Origin: DATEJJ01 sp039649115
Lineage (GTDB): Bacteria > Actinomycetota > Actinomycetes > Mycobacteriales > Micromonosporaceae
DNA: 43,284 bases
Assembly: GCA_039649115.1 (NCBI GenBank)
Contig: JBBWZQ010000228.1
Location: forward strand, 1-43,284
Reading direction: 5' to 3'
Both the position numbers and the translations under genes were made by a program. Shown one piece after another: positions 30,976-39,900 of this stretch (its first letter is position 1; every line of letters begins with the position of its first letter). The notes beneath the pieces are model-generated. The model made no database searches, was not told where the DNA came from, and was given only the letters and a program-made list of their open reading frames with translations.

Positions 30976-32058
30976 GTGGCCATTCTGGAACCCGACACCC
31001 TCGCCGATCCGGTGGCGCTGACCAGGGCGCTGGTCGACATCGAGTCCGTCTCCGGCAACGAGCGCGAGATCGCCGACGCGGTCGAGCAGGCCCTGCGCCG
31101 CGCCGCCCACCTGTCGGTGCGCCGCTGCGGCAACACGCTCGTCGCGCGTACCGAGTTGGGGCGCGCCCGGCGGGTGGTGCTCGCCGGCCATCTCGACACG
31201 GTACCGATCGCGGACAACTTCCCGTCCACTGTGGACGGGGACGTGCTGCACGGCTGCGGTACCTCGGACATGAAGTCCGGCACCGCCCTCGCGCTGTGGC
31301 TCGCGGCGACCGAGACCGGCCCCCGGTACGACGTGACCTACTTCTTCTACGACTGCGAGGAGGTGGAGTCCACCCGCAACGGGCTGCGCCGCATCGGTGC
31401 CGAGCACCCGGACTGGCTGGCGGCCGACTTCGCGATCCTGCTGGAGCCGACGTACGGGCTGGTCGAGGCGGGTTGCCAGGGGACTCTGCGGGCCTGGGTG
31501 ACGGTACCGGGCAAGCGGGCGCACTCGGCGCGCTGGTGGCGCGGGGTCAACGCGATCCACGGCGCGGGGGAGGTGCTGCGGCGACTGTCGGAGTACCAGG
31601 CCCGGCGCGTGACGATCGACGGCTGCGAGTACCGGGAGGGGCTCAACGCGGTACACATCAAAGGTGGTGTGGCCGGCAACGTGATCCCGGACGTCTGCCA
31701 GGTGGAGGTCAACTACCGCTTCGCCCCCGACCGCGGTGAGGCGGACGCGGAACGGCACGTCCGGGAGGTCTTCGCCGGCTTCGACGTCGAGGTGACCGAT
31801 GTGGCCGGCGGCGCGCTGCCCGGCCTGTCCGCGCCGCCCGCCCAGGAGTTTCTCGCCACCATCGGGCAGCCCGCGGTGGCCAAGTGGGGCTGGACCGACG
31901 TGGCCCGCTTCGCCGGCCTCGGCATCCCCGCGCTCAACTACGGTCCGGGCGACCCCAACCTGGCACACGCGCGGGAGGAGCGGGTCGAGCTGTCCAAGAT
32001 CCGCAGCGGGGCGCAGACGCTTCGCCGGTGGTTGTCGCCGGACGCGGCTAGATTGTGA
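30976..32058 (+). CDS. dapE: Succinyl-diaminopimelate desuccinylase DapE
   Basis: The product is about 360 residues of the M20 family. Metal ligands are visible in GHLDTVP (His), GCGTSDMKSG (bridging Asp), CEEVEST (catalytic Glu pair) and LLEPT (Glu). The dimerisation domain carries GKRAHSARWWRGVNAIH with its conserved histidine. It hydrolyses N-succinyl-LL-DAP to LL-DAP. The start is GTG 30976 (8 bp after AGTAGGG) or the in-frame GTG 30970. A 19-bp palindrome at 31221-31239 encodes PSTVDG in it. Followed after 3 bp by the LOG gene, so probably cotranscribed. Confidence 0.95.
   Translation: MAILEPDTLADPVALTRALVDIESVSGNEREIADAVEQALRRAAHLSVRRCGNTLVARTELGRARRVVLAGHLDTVPIADNFPSTVDGDVLHGCGTSDMKSGTALALWLAATETGPRYDVTYFFYDCEEVESTRNGLRRIGAEHPDWLAADFAILLEPTYGLVEAGCQGTLRAWVTVPGKRAHSARWWRGVNAIHGAGEVLRRLSEYQARRVTIDGCEYREGLNAVHIKGGVAGNVIPDVCQVEVNYRFAPDRGEADAERHVREVFAGFDVEVTDVAGGALPGLSAPPAQEFLATIGQPAVAKWGWTDVARFAGLGIPALNYGPGDPNLAHAREERVELSKIRSGAQTLRRWLSPDAARL
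31221..31239. repeat. Iterated palindrome, copy in dapE
   Basis: CCCGTCCACTGTGGACGGG, 9-bp arms around T, read in frame as P-S-T-V-D-G. Confidence 0.85.
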
Positions 32059-32061
32059 TCC

Positions 32062-32907
32062 ATGCCCGACGGACACTCCGATGGTGGCCGCGCCCCGGAG
32101 CGGCATCAGGGGCCGGTCACGCTGCGCCGCCAGGCCGCCCGGTCGACAACGGCCGACCAGCGGCTGCTCGACTCGACCCTGCGCGAAGACTGGAAGACCA
32201 AGGACGCCTGGCGTGCGCTGCGCATCCTGTCCGAGTTCGTGGAGGGCTTCGACACGCTCGCCGACCTGCCCAACGCCGTCAGCGTGTTCGGGTCGGCCCG
32301 CAGCAAGCCGGGCAGCGCCGAGTGTGACCTCGCCGAGCGGCTCGGCGGGGCGCTCGCCCGCGCCGGGTACGCCGTGATCACGGGCGGCGGGCCGGGCGTG
32401 ATGGAGGCGGCGAACAAGGGCGCGACCGAGGCGGGCGGGCGCTCCGTGGGCCTGGGCATCGAACTGCCGTTTGAGCAGGGTCTCAACGACTGGGTCGACC
32501 TGGGCATCGACTTCCGGTACTTCTTTGCCCGCAAGACCGTGTTCGTCAAGTACGCGCAGGCGTTCGTCGTGCTGCCGGGCGGGTTCGGCACCATGGACGA
32601 ACTGTTCGAGGCGCTGACCCTGGTGCAGACCCGCAAGGTCACCCGCTTCCCGGTCGTGCTGATGGGCACCGACTACTGGCGGGGCCTGCTCGACTGGATG
32701 CGCTCGACGATGCTGGCGGAAGGCAAGATCACACCGGCCGACCTGGAACTGGTCCGCCTGACCGACGACGTCGACGACGCGGTACGCCACATCGTGCATG
32801 CCGACCGGGCACTGGCTGCCGGGGCGGCCCAGGCCGCGGCGGTCGCCTCCGACGTGGAGGCCTACCAGCAGTCGCGCGCGTCCGGGGATCCGGGCCCGGA
32901 GGCATGA
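32062..32907 (+). CDS. LOG-family protein (TIGR00730, long form)
   Basis: The 281-residue protein has a Rossmann-like LOG domain. SVFGSARS starts the core near residue 76, ITGGGPGVMEAANKGA binds phosphate, and PGGFGTMDELFEALT is the catalytic PGGxGTxxE motif. LOG proteins release free cytokinin-like bases from nucleoside monophosphates, or act as AMP/purine nucleosidases. The N-terminal 60 residues (LLDSTLREDWKTKDAWRALRILSEFV) are an extension seen in actinobacterial homologues. It follows dapE with a 3-bp gap. The mycobacterial LOG (Rv1205) is in a comparable dap neighbourhood. Confidence 0.9.
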   Translation: MPDGHSDGGRAPERHQGPVTLRRQAARSTTADQRLLDSTLREDWKTKDAWRALRILSEFVEGFDTLADLPNAVSVFGSARSKPGSAECDLAERLGGALARAGYAVITGGGPGVMEAANKGATEAGGRSVGLGIELPFEQGLNDWVDLGIDFRYFFARKTVFVKYAQAFVVLPGGFGTMDELFEALTLVQTRKVTRFPVVLMGTDYWRGLLDWMRSTMLAEGKITPADLELVRLTDDVDDAVRHIVHADRALAAGAAQAAAVASDVEAYQQSRASGDPGPEA

Positions 32908-32911
32908 GCGG

Positions 32912-33442
32912 GTGGCCGCCGTCTGCGTCTTCTGCGCGTCGTCCACCAGGATCGAACAGCGCTGGTTGGACCTGGCCTACGACCTGGGCGTCGCCCTGGC
33001 GCGGCGGGGCCACACGCTGGTGTCCGGGGGCGGCCGGGTGGGCATGATGGGTACCGTGGCCGAGGGCGCCCGGTCGATGGGCGCGTACACCGTGGGTGTG
33101 ATCCCGGAGTCCCTGGTCTTCCAGGAGGCCGCGGACCCGGCCTCGGACGAGCTGGTCACGACGGCCGACATGGCCGAGCGGAAGTCCGTGATGATGGCGA
33201 AGGCCGACGCGTTCGTGGTCCTGCCCGGCGGCCTGGGCACGCTGGACGAGCTGTTCGAGGTGTGGACGACCGGTTCGCTCGCGCTGCACGACAAGCCGGT
33301 CGTGCTCGTGAATGTGGACGGCTTCTACGCCGGCCTGCTCGACTGGGTGCGTGGCCTGGTGCGACCCGGCTTCGTCCAGGCCGGTGCGCTTGCGAGCCTC
33401 ATCGTGGTCGACTCGATCGGCGCCGCGCTCGACGCCATCTGA
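32912..33442 (+). CDS. LOG-family protein (short form)
   Basis: This 176-residue second LOG paralogue starts at GTG 32912 (VAAVCVFCASSTRIEQRW). It carries GGGRVGMMGTVAEGA for phosphate binding and the catalytic PGGLGTLDELFEVW. It is close in size to plant LOG enzymes that convert cytokinin riboside 5'-monophosphate to the free base. The gene starts 4 bp after the longer LOG gene, so the two are cotranscribed. Two LOG proteins of different length in tandem may form a heteromer or have separate substrates (inference). The longer frame from 32798 is rejected because it overlaps the first LOG gene and lacks homology there. Confidence 0.9.
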   Translation: MAAVCVFCASSTRIEQRWLDLAYDLGVALARRGHTLVSGGGRVGMMGTVAEGARSMGAYTVGVIPESLVFQEAADPASDELVTTADMAERKSVMMAKADAFVVLPGGLGTLDELFEVWTTGSLALHDKPVVLVNVDGFYAGLLDWVRGLVRPGFVQAGALASLIVVDSIGAALDAI

Positions 33443-33501
33443 GTCCCGCGCCGGCGCGGGCGCGGGCGGGAGTTGTCGCACCGACGTGGTCTGATATCGG
33501 C

Positions 33502-33594
33502 ATGGGTGTCGGAATGACCGAGCGCTTGCGCGAGGTCCGGCTGGCAATGTCGGGCCGGCGCCTCGCGAGCCGTGCGAGCGAGGTGTCGGCATGA
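33502..33594 (+). CDS. Possible 30-codon leader ORF before adnA
   Basis: MGVGMTERLREVRLAMSGRR followed by LASRASEVSA ends with TGA overlapping the adnA ATG (ATGA at 33591-33594). The overlap, and the fact that the ATGACCGAGCG start region resembles the GTGACCGAGCG start of adnB, make a translated leader plausible. It is short, basic, amphipathic and has no recognised family, so it may equally be chance. Confidence 0.3.
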   Translation: MGVGMTERLREVRLAMSGRRLASRASEVSA

Positions 33595-36500
33595 CCTATC
33601 GGCTGGTGCGCCGTCCGGTTCCGGAGGCCGTCGCGGTCTCCCCCGACCCCGTGCAGGCCTCGGTCCTCGCGCATGCCGGCGGCCCGCTGCTGGTGGTCGG
33701 CGGCCCGGGCACCGGCAAGACCACCGCGCTGGTCGAGGCGGTCGCGGCCCGGGTGGCCGAGGGCATCCCGCCCGAACGGATCCTCGTCCTCACCTTCGGC
33801 CGGCGTGGTGCCGGCCGGCTGCGCTCCCGGATCGAGAGCCGGATCGCGACGCCAGGCCGGGCCATGGCCGAGCCCCTGGTGCGCACCTTCCACGCCTACG
33901 CATACGGCCTGCTGCGCCGGGCCGCCGCCGAGCGGGGTGAGCCGGCGCCCCGGCTGCTCACCGGCCCCGAGCAGGATCTGGTGATCCGCGAGCTGCTGGC
34001 CGGTGACGCGGTCGGCTGGCCGGCCGGCCTGGCCCCCGCGCTGCGCACCCGGGCCTTCGCCGGGCAACTGCGCGACCTGCTGCTGCGCAGCGCCGAGCGG
34101 GGCATCGACGCCGAGGAGCTGCGCGCGCTCGGCCTGGGCAACGCCCGCGCCGACTGGGTGGCCGCCGCGGCGTTTCTCCGGGAGTACGAGCAGGTGCTCG
34201 CCCTGCGCGACGCGACCGGTCGGGCCGGCGCGGCGTTTGACAACGCGGAGCTGATCCGGGCGGCGGCCGGCCTGCTCGTGGACGATCCCGCTCTGTTGAC
34301 CGCCGAGCGCCAGCGGCTGTCGTGCGTCTACGTGGACGAGCTGGCCGACACCGACCCGGCACAGATCGACCTGCTCGAACTGATCGCCGGGGGCGGCGCG
34401 CACCTGATCGCGTTCGCCGACCCGGATTCCTCCACCTATGCGTTCCGCGGCGCGGATCCCGCCAGCATCTCCGCGTTCCCCGACCGCTTTGCGAGGGCCG
34501 ACGGGCAACCGGCGCCCCGCCTGGTCCTCGGCCGGTCGCACCGGTGCGGGCCGGACCTGCTCGCCGCGACCGCGCGGGTCGCCGCCCGGCTGCGCGGCCC
34601 CGCCGGCCACCGCGCGCTGGCCCCCGAGCCCTCGCCGGCCGCCGCCCCGCGCCCCGCCGAGGTGCACACCTTCCGCTCGGGCACCAGCGAAGCGGCCTAC
34701 GTCGCGCACCGGCTGCGCGAGGCGTACCTGCTCGACGGCGTGCCGTGGGACCGGATGGCGGTTGTCGTCCGGTCCGCCACGCTGGCCCTGCCCACGCTGC
34801 GCCGCGCGCTGACCCAGGCCGGGGTGCCGGTCACCACCTATGCCGAGGACCTCCCGCTGCACGCCCAGCCGGCGGTCGCTCCGCTGCTGCTGGCGCTGTC
34901 CTGCGCGCTGCTGCCGCGGCGCCTCGACGAACCGGCCGCGATCGCGCTGCTGCACTCCCCGCTGGGCGGCGCGGATCCGCTGGCCGAGCGCCGGCTGCGC
35001 CAGGGCCTGCGCGGGCTCGCGCTGGCGGCCGGCGACCGCCGCCCGTCCGGGGTCCTGCTCGTCGAGGCGCTGCGCGATCCGACCGAGCTGGTGGCGGTAC
35101 CGCGGCGCTGGGCGGAGCCGGCCCGGCGGGTCGCCGAGCTGCTCCGCGTGGTGCGTGCCGCGGCGGACCGGCCGGGGAGCACGGTGGAGGACACGCTCTG
35201 GGCGCTCTGGCAGGCGAGCGGCCTGGCCGAGCGCTGGGCGTCGGTCAGCGCCCGCGGCGGTCACCGGGGCGAGGCGGCCGACCGGGATCTCGACGCGGTG
35301 ATGGTGCTCTTCGACGCGGCGGCGCGGTTCGCCGACCGGATGCCCGGCGCGCACACGGAGGTGTTCCTGGAGTTCGTCCAGGGCCAGGACCTGCCGGCCG
35401 ACAGCATCGCGCAGCTGGCCGACCGGGGCGCGGCGGTACGGGTACTGACCGCGCACGCGGCGAAGGGCCAGGAGTGGGACGTGGTCGTGGTGCCCGGGGT
35501 GCAGGAGGGCATCTGGCCCGACCTGCGGCTGCGGGGCAGTGTGCTGGGCTCCGAGCAGCTGGTGGACATTCTCGCCGGGCGGGTCGGCCCGGGCGGCATG
35601 AGCCCGGCGGCCGGTGCGGTCGGCCAGACCGCCGCCCTCCTCGACGAGGAGCGCCGGCTGTTCTACGTCGCGGTGACCCGGGCGAGACGGCGGCTCGTGG
35701 TGACGGCCGTCGACTCCGGCGACCGTGAGGAGCAGCCGTCCCGGTTCCTCCACGAGCTGGCCGCCCCGGATCCTGGCCGGCCGGATCCTGGCCCGCCCGA
35801 CCCGGGTCCGACCCCGCCGCGACCGGGTCCGACCGCGCCGCAACCGGGTCCGGCGCCGGCGGATGCCGGTCCGGCCCCGACTCGCGCACCCGACCCGGCG
35901 TTCTCGGAGGCGATGATGACCAGGCTGCCGCGCGCGCTGACGCTGCCGGCGCTGGTCGCCGAATTGCGCGTCGCCGTCGCCGACCCACAGGCGCCGCCGG
36001 CCCGGCGCCGGGCCGCCGCCGACCAGCTCGCCCGGCTGGCCGAGGCGGGGGTGCCCGGCGCCGACCCGGACGACTGGTGGGGCCTGCGTCCCCTGTCCGA
36101 CGGCCGGCCGCTGGTCGACGAGGGCGAGCCAGTGACCGTCACACCCTCCACAGTGGAGGGTGTACAGCGGTGCAGCCTGCGGTGGCTGCTGGAGCGGCAC
36201 GGCGGGGCGGCGCAGCGCAGCCCGGAGCAGAGCGTCGGCAACCTGGTGCACGAGGCCGCCATGGAGGCGACCGGTCCCGAGGTCGACCGGTCCACCCTGC
36301 TGGCCTACCTGGCCGACGAGTTCGACAAGATCGAGCTGTCCGCGCGGTGGCTGGCCGACCGGGAGCGCGGCCGGGCCGAGGCGATGATCGACAAGCTGGT
36401 CCGGTGGCTGGCCGCCAACCCGCGCCGCCTCGCCGCGATCGAGCGGGACTTCCTCGCCCAGCTCGACGACGTGGTGCGGATCAAGGGTCGGGTCGACCGG

Positions 36501-36902
36501 CTGGAGATCGACGACGAGGGCCGGCTGGTGGTGATCGACCTCAAGACCGGGAAGACCACGTCGGTCAGCGACGCCGACCTGGCGCAGCAGCCGCAGCTCG
36601 GCGCCTACCAGGCCGCGGTGGCGGCCGGTGCCTTCGATGACCTCGGCACCGAGCCGGGCGGGGCGGCGCTGGTGCAGCTGGGCACCACCCATGTGGAGGC
36701 GAAGGAGCAGCGCCAGCCGCCGTTGCCGGAGGCGGAGGATCCGAAGTGGGCGGCCGCGATGGTGCGGCGCACGGCGGCCACCATGGCGGCCTCCACCTTC
36801 CAGGCCGTCGTCAACGCGAAGTGCCGCAGCTGCCCGGTGCGCACCTCCTGCCCGGTGTCGGGGAAGGGCCGCCAGGTGACGGGCGAGGAGGGGAAGTCGT
36901 GA
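33591..36902 (+). CDS. adnA: AdnA subunit of the AdnAB helicase-nuclease
   Basis: This 1103-residue protein has an N-terminal UvrD-like SF1A motor: Walker A GGPGTGKTT at 37-45, a motif II region near 249 reading DELADT rather than the usual DExQDT, and VLTAHAAKGQEWDVVVVPG for motif V. The linker at about 725-770 is Pro/Gly-rich and repetitive. A RecB-type nuclease domain follows (GNLVHEAA, KGRVDRLE, VIDLKTGK, QLGAYQ). Four cysteines, C861, C1078, C1081 and C1087 (CxxCx5C at the end), fit an Fe-S staple as in AddB-like nucleases. AdnAB processes double-strand-break ends for recombination in actinobacteria. Gene order matches mycobacterial Rv3202c-Rv3201c. Confidence 0.9.
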   Translation: MTYRLVRRPVPEAVAVSPDPVQASVLAHAGGPLLVVGGPGTGKTTALVEAVAARVAEGIPPERILVLTFGRRGAGRLRSRIESRIATPGRAMAEPLVRTFHAYAYGLLRRAAAERGEPAPRLLTGPEQDLVIRELLAGDAVGWPAGLAPALRTRAFAGQLRDLLLRSAERGIDAEELRALGLGNARADWVAAAAFLREYEQVLALRDATGRAGAAFDNAELIRAAAGLLVDDPALLTAERQRLSCVYVDELADTDPAQIDLLELIAGGGAHLIAFADPDSSTYAFRGADPASISAFPDRFARADGQPAPRLVLGRSHRCGPDLLAATARVAARLRGPAGHRALAPEPSPAAAPRPAEVHTFRSGTSEAAYVAHRLREAYLLDGVPWDRMAVVVRSATLALPTLRRALTQAGVPVTTYAEDLPLHAQPAVAPLLLALSCALLPRRLDEPAAIALLHSPLGGADPLAERRLRQGLRGLALAAGDRRPSGVLLVEALRDPTELVAVPRRWAEPARRVAELLRVVRAAADRPGSTVEDTLWALWQASGLAERWASVSARGGHRGEAADRDLDAVMVLFDAAARFADRMPGAHTEVFLEFVQGQDLPADSIAQLADRGAAVRVLTAHAAKGQEWDVVVVPGVQEGIWPDLRLRGSVLGSEQLVDILAGRVGPGGMSPAAGAVGQTAALLDEERRLFYVAVTRARRRLVVTAVDSGDREEQPSRFLHELAAPDPGRPDPGPPDPGPTPPRPGPTAPQPGPAPADAGPAPTRAPDPAFSEAMMTRLPRALTLPALVAELRVAVADPQAPPARRRAAADQLARLAEAGVPGADPDDWWGLRPLSDGRPLVDEGEPVTVTPSTVEGVQRCSLRWLLERHGGAAQRSPEQSVGNLVHEAAMEATGPEVDRSTLLAYLADEFDKIELSARWLADRERGRAEAMIDKLVRWLAANPRRLAAIERDFLAQLDDVVRIKGRVDRLEIDDEGRLVVIDLKTGKTTSVSDADLAQQPQLGAYQAAVAAGAFDDLGTEPGGAALVQLGTTHVEAKEQRQPPLPEAEDPKWAAAMVRRTAATMAASTFQAVVNAKCRSCPVRTSCPVSGKGRQVTGEEGKS
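35763..35897. repeat. Pro/Gly-rich repetitive linker segment in adnA
   Basis: Imperfect 12-18-bp units of the type CCGGGTCCGACCCCGCC repeat and encode DPGPP/RPGPT/QPGPA motifs between the motor and nuclease domains. This is a flexible linker prone to length change. Confidence 0.75.
36141..36163. repeat. Perfect 23-bp palindrome inside adnA
   Basis: Eleven-base arms ACACCCTCCAC and GTGGAGGGTGT flank a single A. The core TCCACAGTGGA belongs to the iterated STVD/E-encoding palindrome family of this window (here TPSTVEGV). Confidence 0.85.
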
Positions 36903-39900
36903 CCGAGCGTCAGCGCGCGAACCAGCTTGCGCAGCACGCCATGGCTGGATCCGCAGTTGCGCGAGGATCCGGCCGTGGCGTGAGCAGCCTCGCGCTTGCC
37001 GGGCCCAGGTACACGCCGGCGGAACTGGCCGACCTGCTCGGCCTGCCGCACCGGCCGACCGCCGAGCAGACCGAGATCATCGCGGCCGACGCCGACCGGC
37101 CCCTGCTCGTGGTCGCCGGCGCCGGCTCGGGCAAGACCGACACGATGGCCGCCCGCGTGGTGTGGCTGGTCGCCAACGGCTACGTGCGCCCCGAACAGGT
37201 ACTCGGGCTCACGTTCACCCGCAAGGCGGCCGGCGAGCTGGCCCACCGCATCCGGGCCCGGCTGTCGCAGCTGGTACGCCGCCTCGGCCGCGACGAGCTG
37301 CTGGCCGGCGAGCCCACCGTCGCCACCTACCACTCCTACGCCGCGCGCGTCGTCACCGAGCACGGGCTGCGCGGCGGGTACGAGCCCACCGCGCGGCTGC
37401 TCACCGAGGCGAGCTGCTGGCAGCTGGCCGACACGGTGGTCCGCTCCTACGAGGGCGACATGTCCACGGTGGACTCCGCGCCCTCGACCGTGGTCGACGC
37501 GGTACTGCACCTCGCCGCCGACCTCGCCGAGCATCTCGTGGACGCCGACGAGCTGGCCGCGTGGACCGGCCGGTTCCACGCGGAGATCGGCCGGCGGTCC
37601 GGCAAGGTCTACAAGGACGTGGCGGACGCGCTGGGCAAGCAGCGCGCCAGGCTCGCCCTGCTGCCGATGGTCCGGGCCTACGCCGCGCGCAAGCTGGACC
37701 TGGAGGCGATGGACTTCGGCGACCAGCTGGCCCGGGCGGCGCGGGTCGCGCGCGACCATCGCGAGGTGGGTGCGATCGAGCGCGACCGGTTCCGGGTGGT
37801 GCTCCTCGACGAATACCAGGACACGAGCCATGCCCAGGTGGTGCTGCTGCGCGCGCTGTTCGGCGGCGGCCACCCGGTGACCGCGGTCGGCGACCCGTGC
37901 CAGTCGATCTACGGCTGGCGCGGGGCGAGCGCCGGTACTCTCGACCGGTTCCGCGCCGAGTTCCCCGACCGCGCCGGCCGGCCGGCGGACCGGCTGGAGC
38001 TGTCCACCAGCTGGCGCAACCGGCCGGAGATCCTGCGGGTGGCCAACGCCCTGTCCGAGCCCCTGCGCGACTTCGGCCACGAGGTGGCGCGGCTGTCGGC
38101 CGCGCGTGCGGTGGCCCCCCGCGTCAGCGCGGCGACCGTCCACTGTGCACTGTTGTGGACCGGCGCCGACGAGGCGGAGTGGATCGCCGAGCGGATCGCC
38201 GGCGCGTGGCGGCACGTGGCCGGCGATCCGACCGCGGCGCCGGCCGCGATCCCGGTGCAGCAGCGGCCGACCACCGCCGTGCTGATCCGGGTGCGTGCGC
38301 AGATCCCGGCGATCGAGGAGGCACTGCGGGCCCGCGGGGTGCCGGTCGAGGTGGTCGGCCTGGGCGGCCTGCTGGACACGCCCGAGGTGCGCGACGTGGT
38401 GAGCACCATGCGGGTACTGGCCGATCCGGCGGACGGGGCCGCGCTGCTGCGCCTGGTCACCGGTCCCCGCTGGCGGATCGGGCCGCGTGACGTGGTCGCG
38501 CTGTACGAGCGGGCCCGCGAGCTGGCCGCCGCCCGCCGCCGCCCGGCCGGCACCGGCCTCGGCAGCGAGCGGCTCGACGAGGCGAGCCTGTCCGAGGCCC
38601 TCGACGACCTCGGTGACCTGCGCAGGTACTCGCCCGACGGGTACCGGCGCGCCGCCGCGTTCGGCGCCGAACTGCGCGACCTGCGCCGCCGGCTGGACCA
38701 GCCGCTGGCCGATCTCGCCACCGACATCGAGCGCACCATCGGGCTCGACGTGGAGGTGGCGGTCCGGCCGGGCGACGCCGGGCTGGCCCGCGCCCACCTC
38801 GACGCCTTCGGCGAGGTCGCGGCGAGGTTCAGCGTGGAGGCCGAGGGGGCCACCCTGACGGCGTTCCTGTCCTACCTGGAGGCGGCCGAGGCGGAGGAGC
38901 GCGGGCTGCCCTCCGGCGAGGTCGAGGTGGTCGAGGGTGCGGTGCAGATCCTCACCGTGCACGCGGCGAAGGGCCTGGAGTGGGACGTGGTGGCCGTCGC
39001 CGGCCTGTCCGCGGGCGTGTTCCCGGCGGGGGCCAAGGCCAGCGATCACTATCTCGGTGGTCTGGGGCTGCTCCCGTTCCCCCTGCGCGGCGACCGGGTC
39101 GGGCTGCCGCGCCTGGACCTGTCCGGCGCCCAGGACCAGAAGGGGGTACGCGACGCGCTCGCCTCCTTCGCCACCGACTGGAAGGCGCACGACCAGCGGG
39201 AGGAGCGCCGCCTGGCCTACGTGGGCGTGACCCGGCCGCGCCTGCTGCTGCTGTGCTCCGGGTACTGGTGGGGCGAGGGGACCAAGAAGCCGCGGGGGCC
39301 CTCGCCGTTCCTGACCGAGATCCAGGCCGCCTGCCTCGCCGGCGCGGGCGTGGTCGACGAGTGGCGCCCGCCACCCGAGCCGGGCGCGGTCAACCCCACG
39401 GCCGGGGACGTGGCGCGCGCGTACTGGCCGGCCGACCCGCTGGGTTCGCGCCGCGACGCTCTCGAAGAAGCGGCTTCCCTGGTACGGGGGGCGCCGTCGG
39501 TCCGGCAGGAGCCGGCGGATGCGGAGGCGGAGCGGTGGGCGCACGAGGTCGACCTGCTGCTCGCCGAGCGCGCGCGGCTCGCGGTCGACCCGCACCGGCC
39601 GGTCGACGTGGCGCTGCCCGACCACCTGTCCGTCTCGCAGCTCGTCGTGCTCCGCCGCGACACGCAGTCCCTCGCCCGCACCCTGCGCCGCCCGCTGCCC
39701 GCTCGCCCGGCCCCGCACACCCGCCGGGGCACCGCCTTCCATGCCTGGCTGGAGCACCGGTTCGGCGCTGGCGAGCTGCTCGACCTCGACGAACTGCCCG
39801 GGGCGGCCGACGAGACCGCGGCGCCCGACGATGCCCTGGCGCGGCTGCAGGAGCGGTTCCTGGACAGCGTCTGGGCCGACCGGACCCCGCTCGGGGTGGA

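Noticed and set aside
29977..32946. 989-codon minus-strand open frame spanning dapD, dapE and the first LOG gene
   Set aside because: Only the first 939 bp (dapD) has family features; the rest is antisense to well-supported genes and is an artefact of few stop codons at high GC.
33443..33590. Mobile-element end between the LOG and adnA genes
   Set aside because: GCTTGCGCGAGG and CCTCGCGAGC look like an inverted pair, but they are imperfect, without target duplication or transposase nearby.
33399..36692. 1097-codon antisense frame over adnA (and a similar 1172-codon frame over adnB, 36605-40123)
   Set aside because: Composition is Arg/Gly/Gln-rich without motifs, while the plus strand encodes complete helicase-nuclease motifs.
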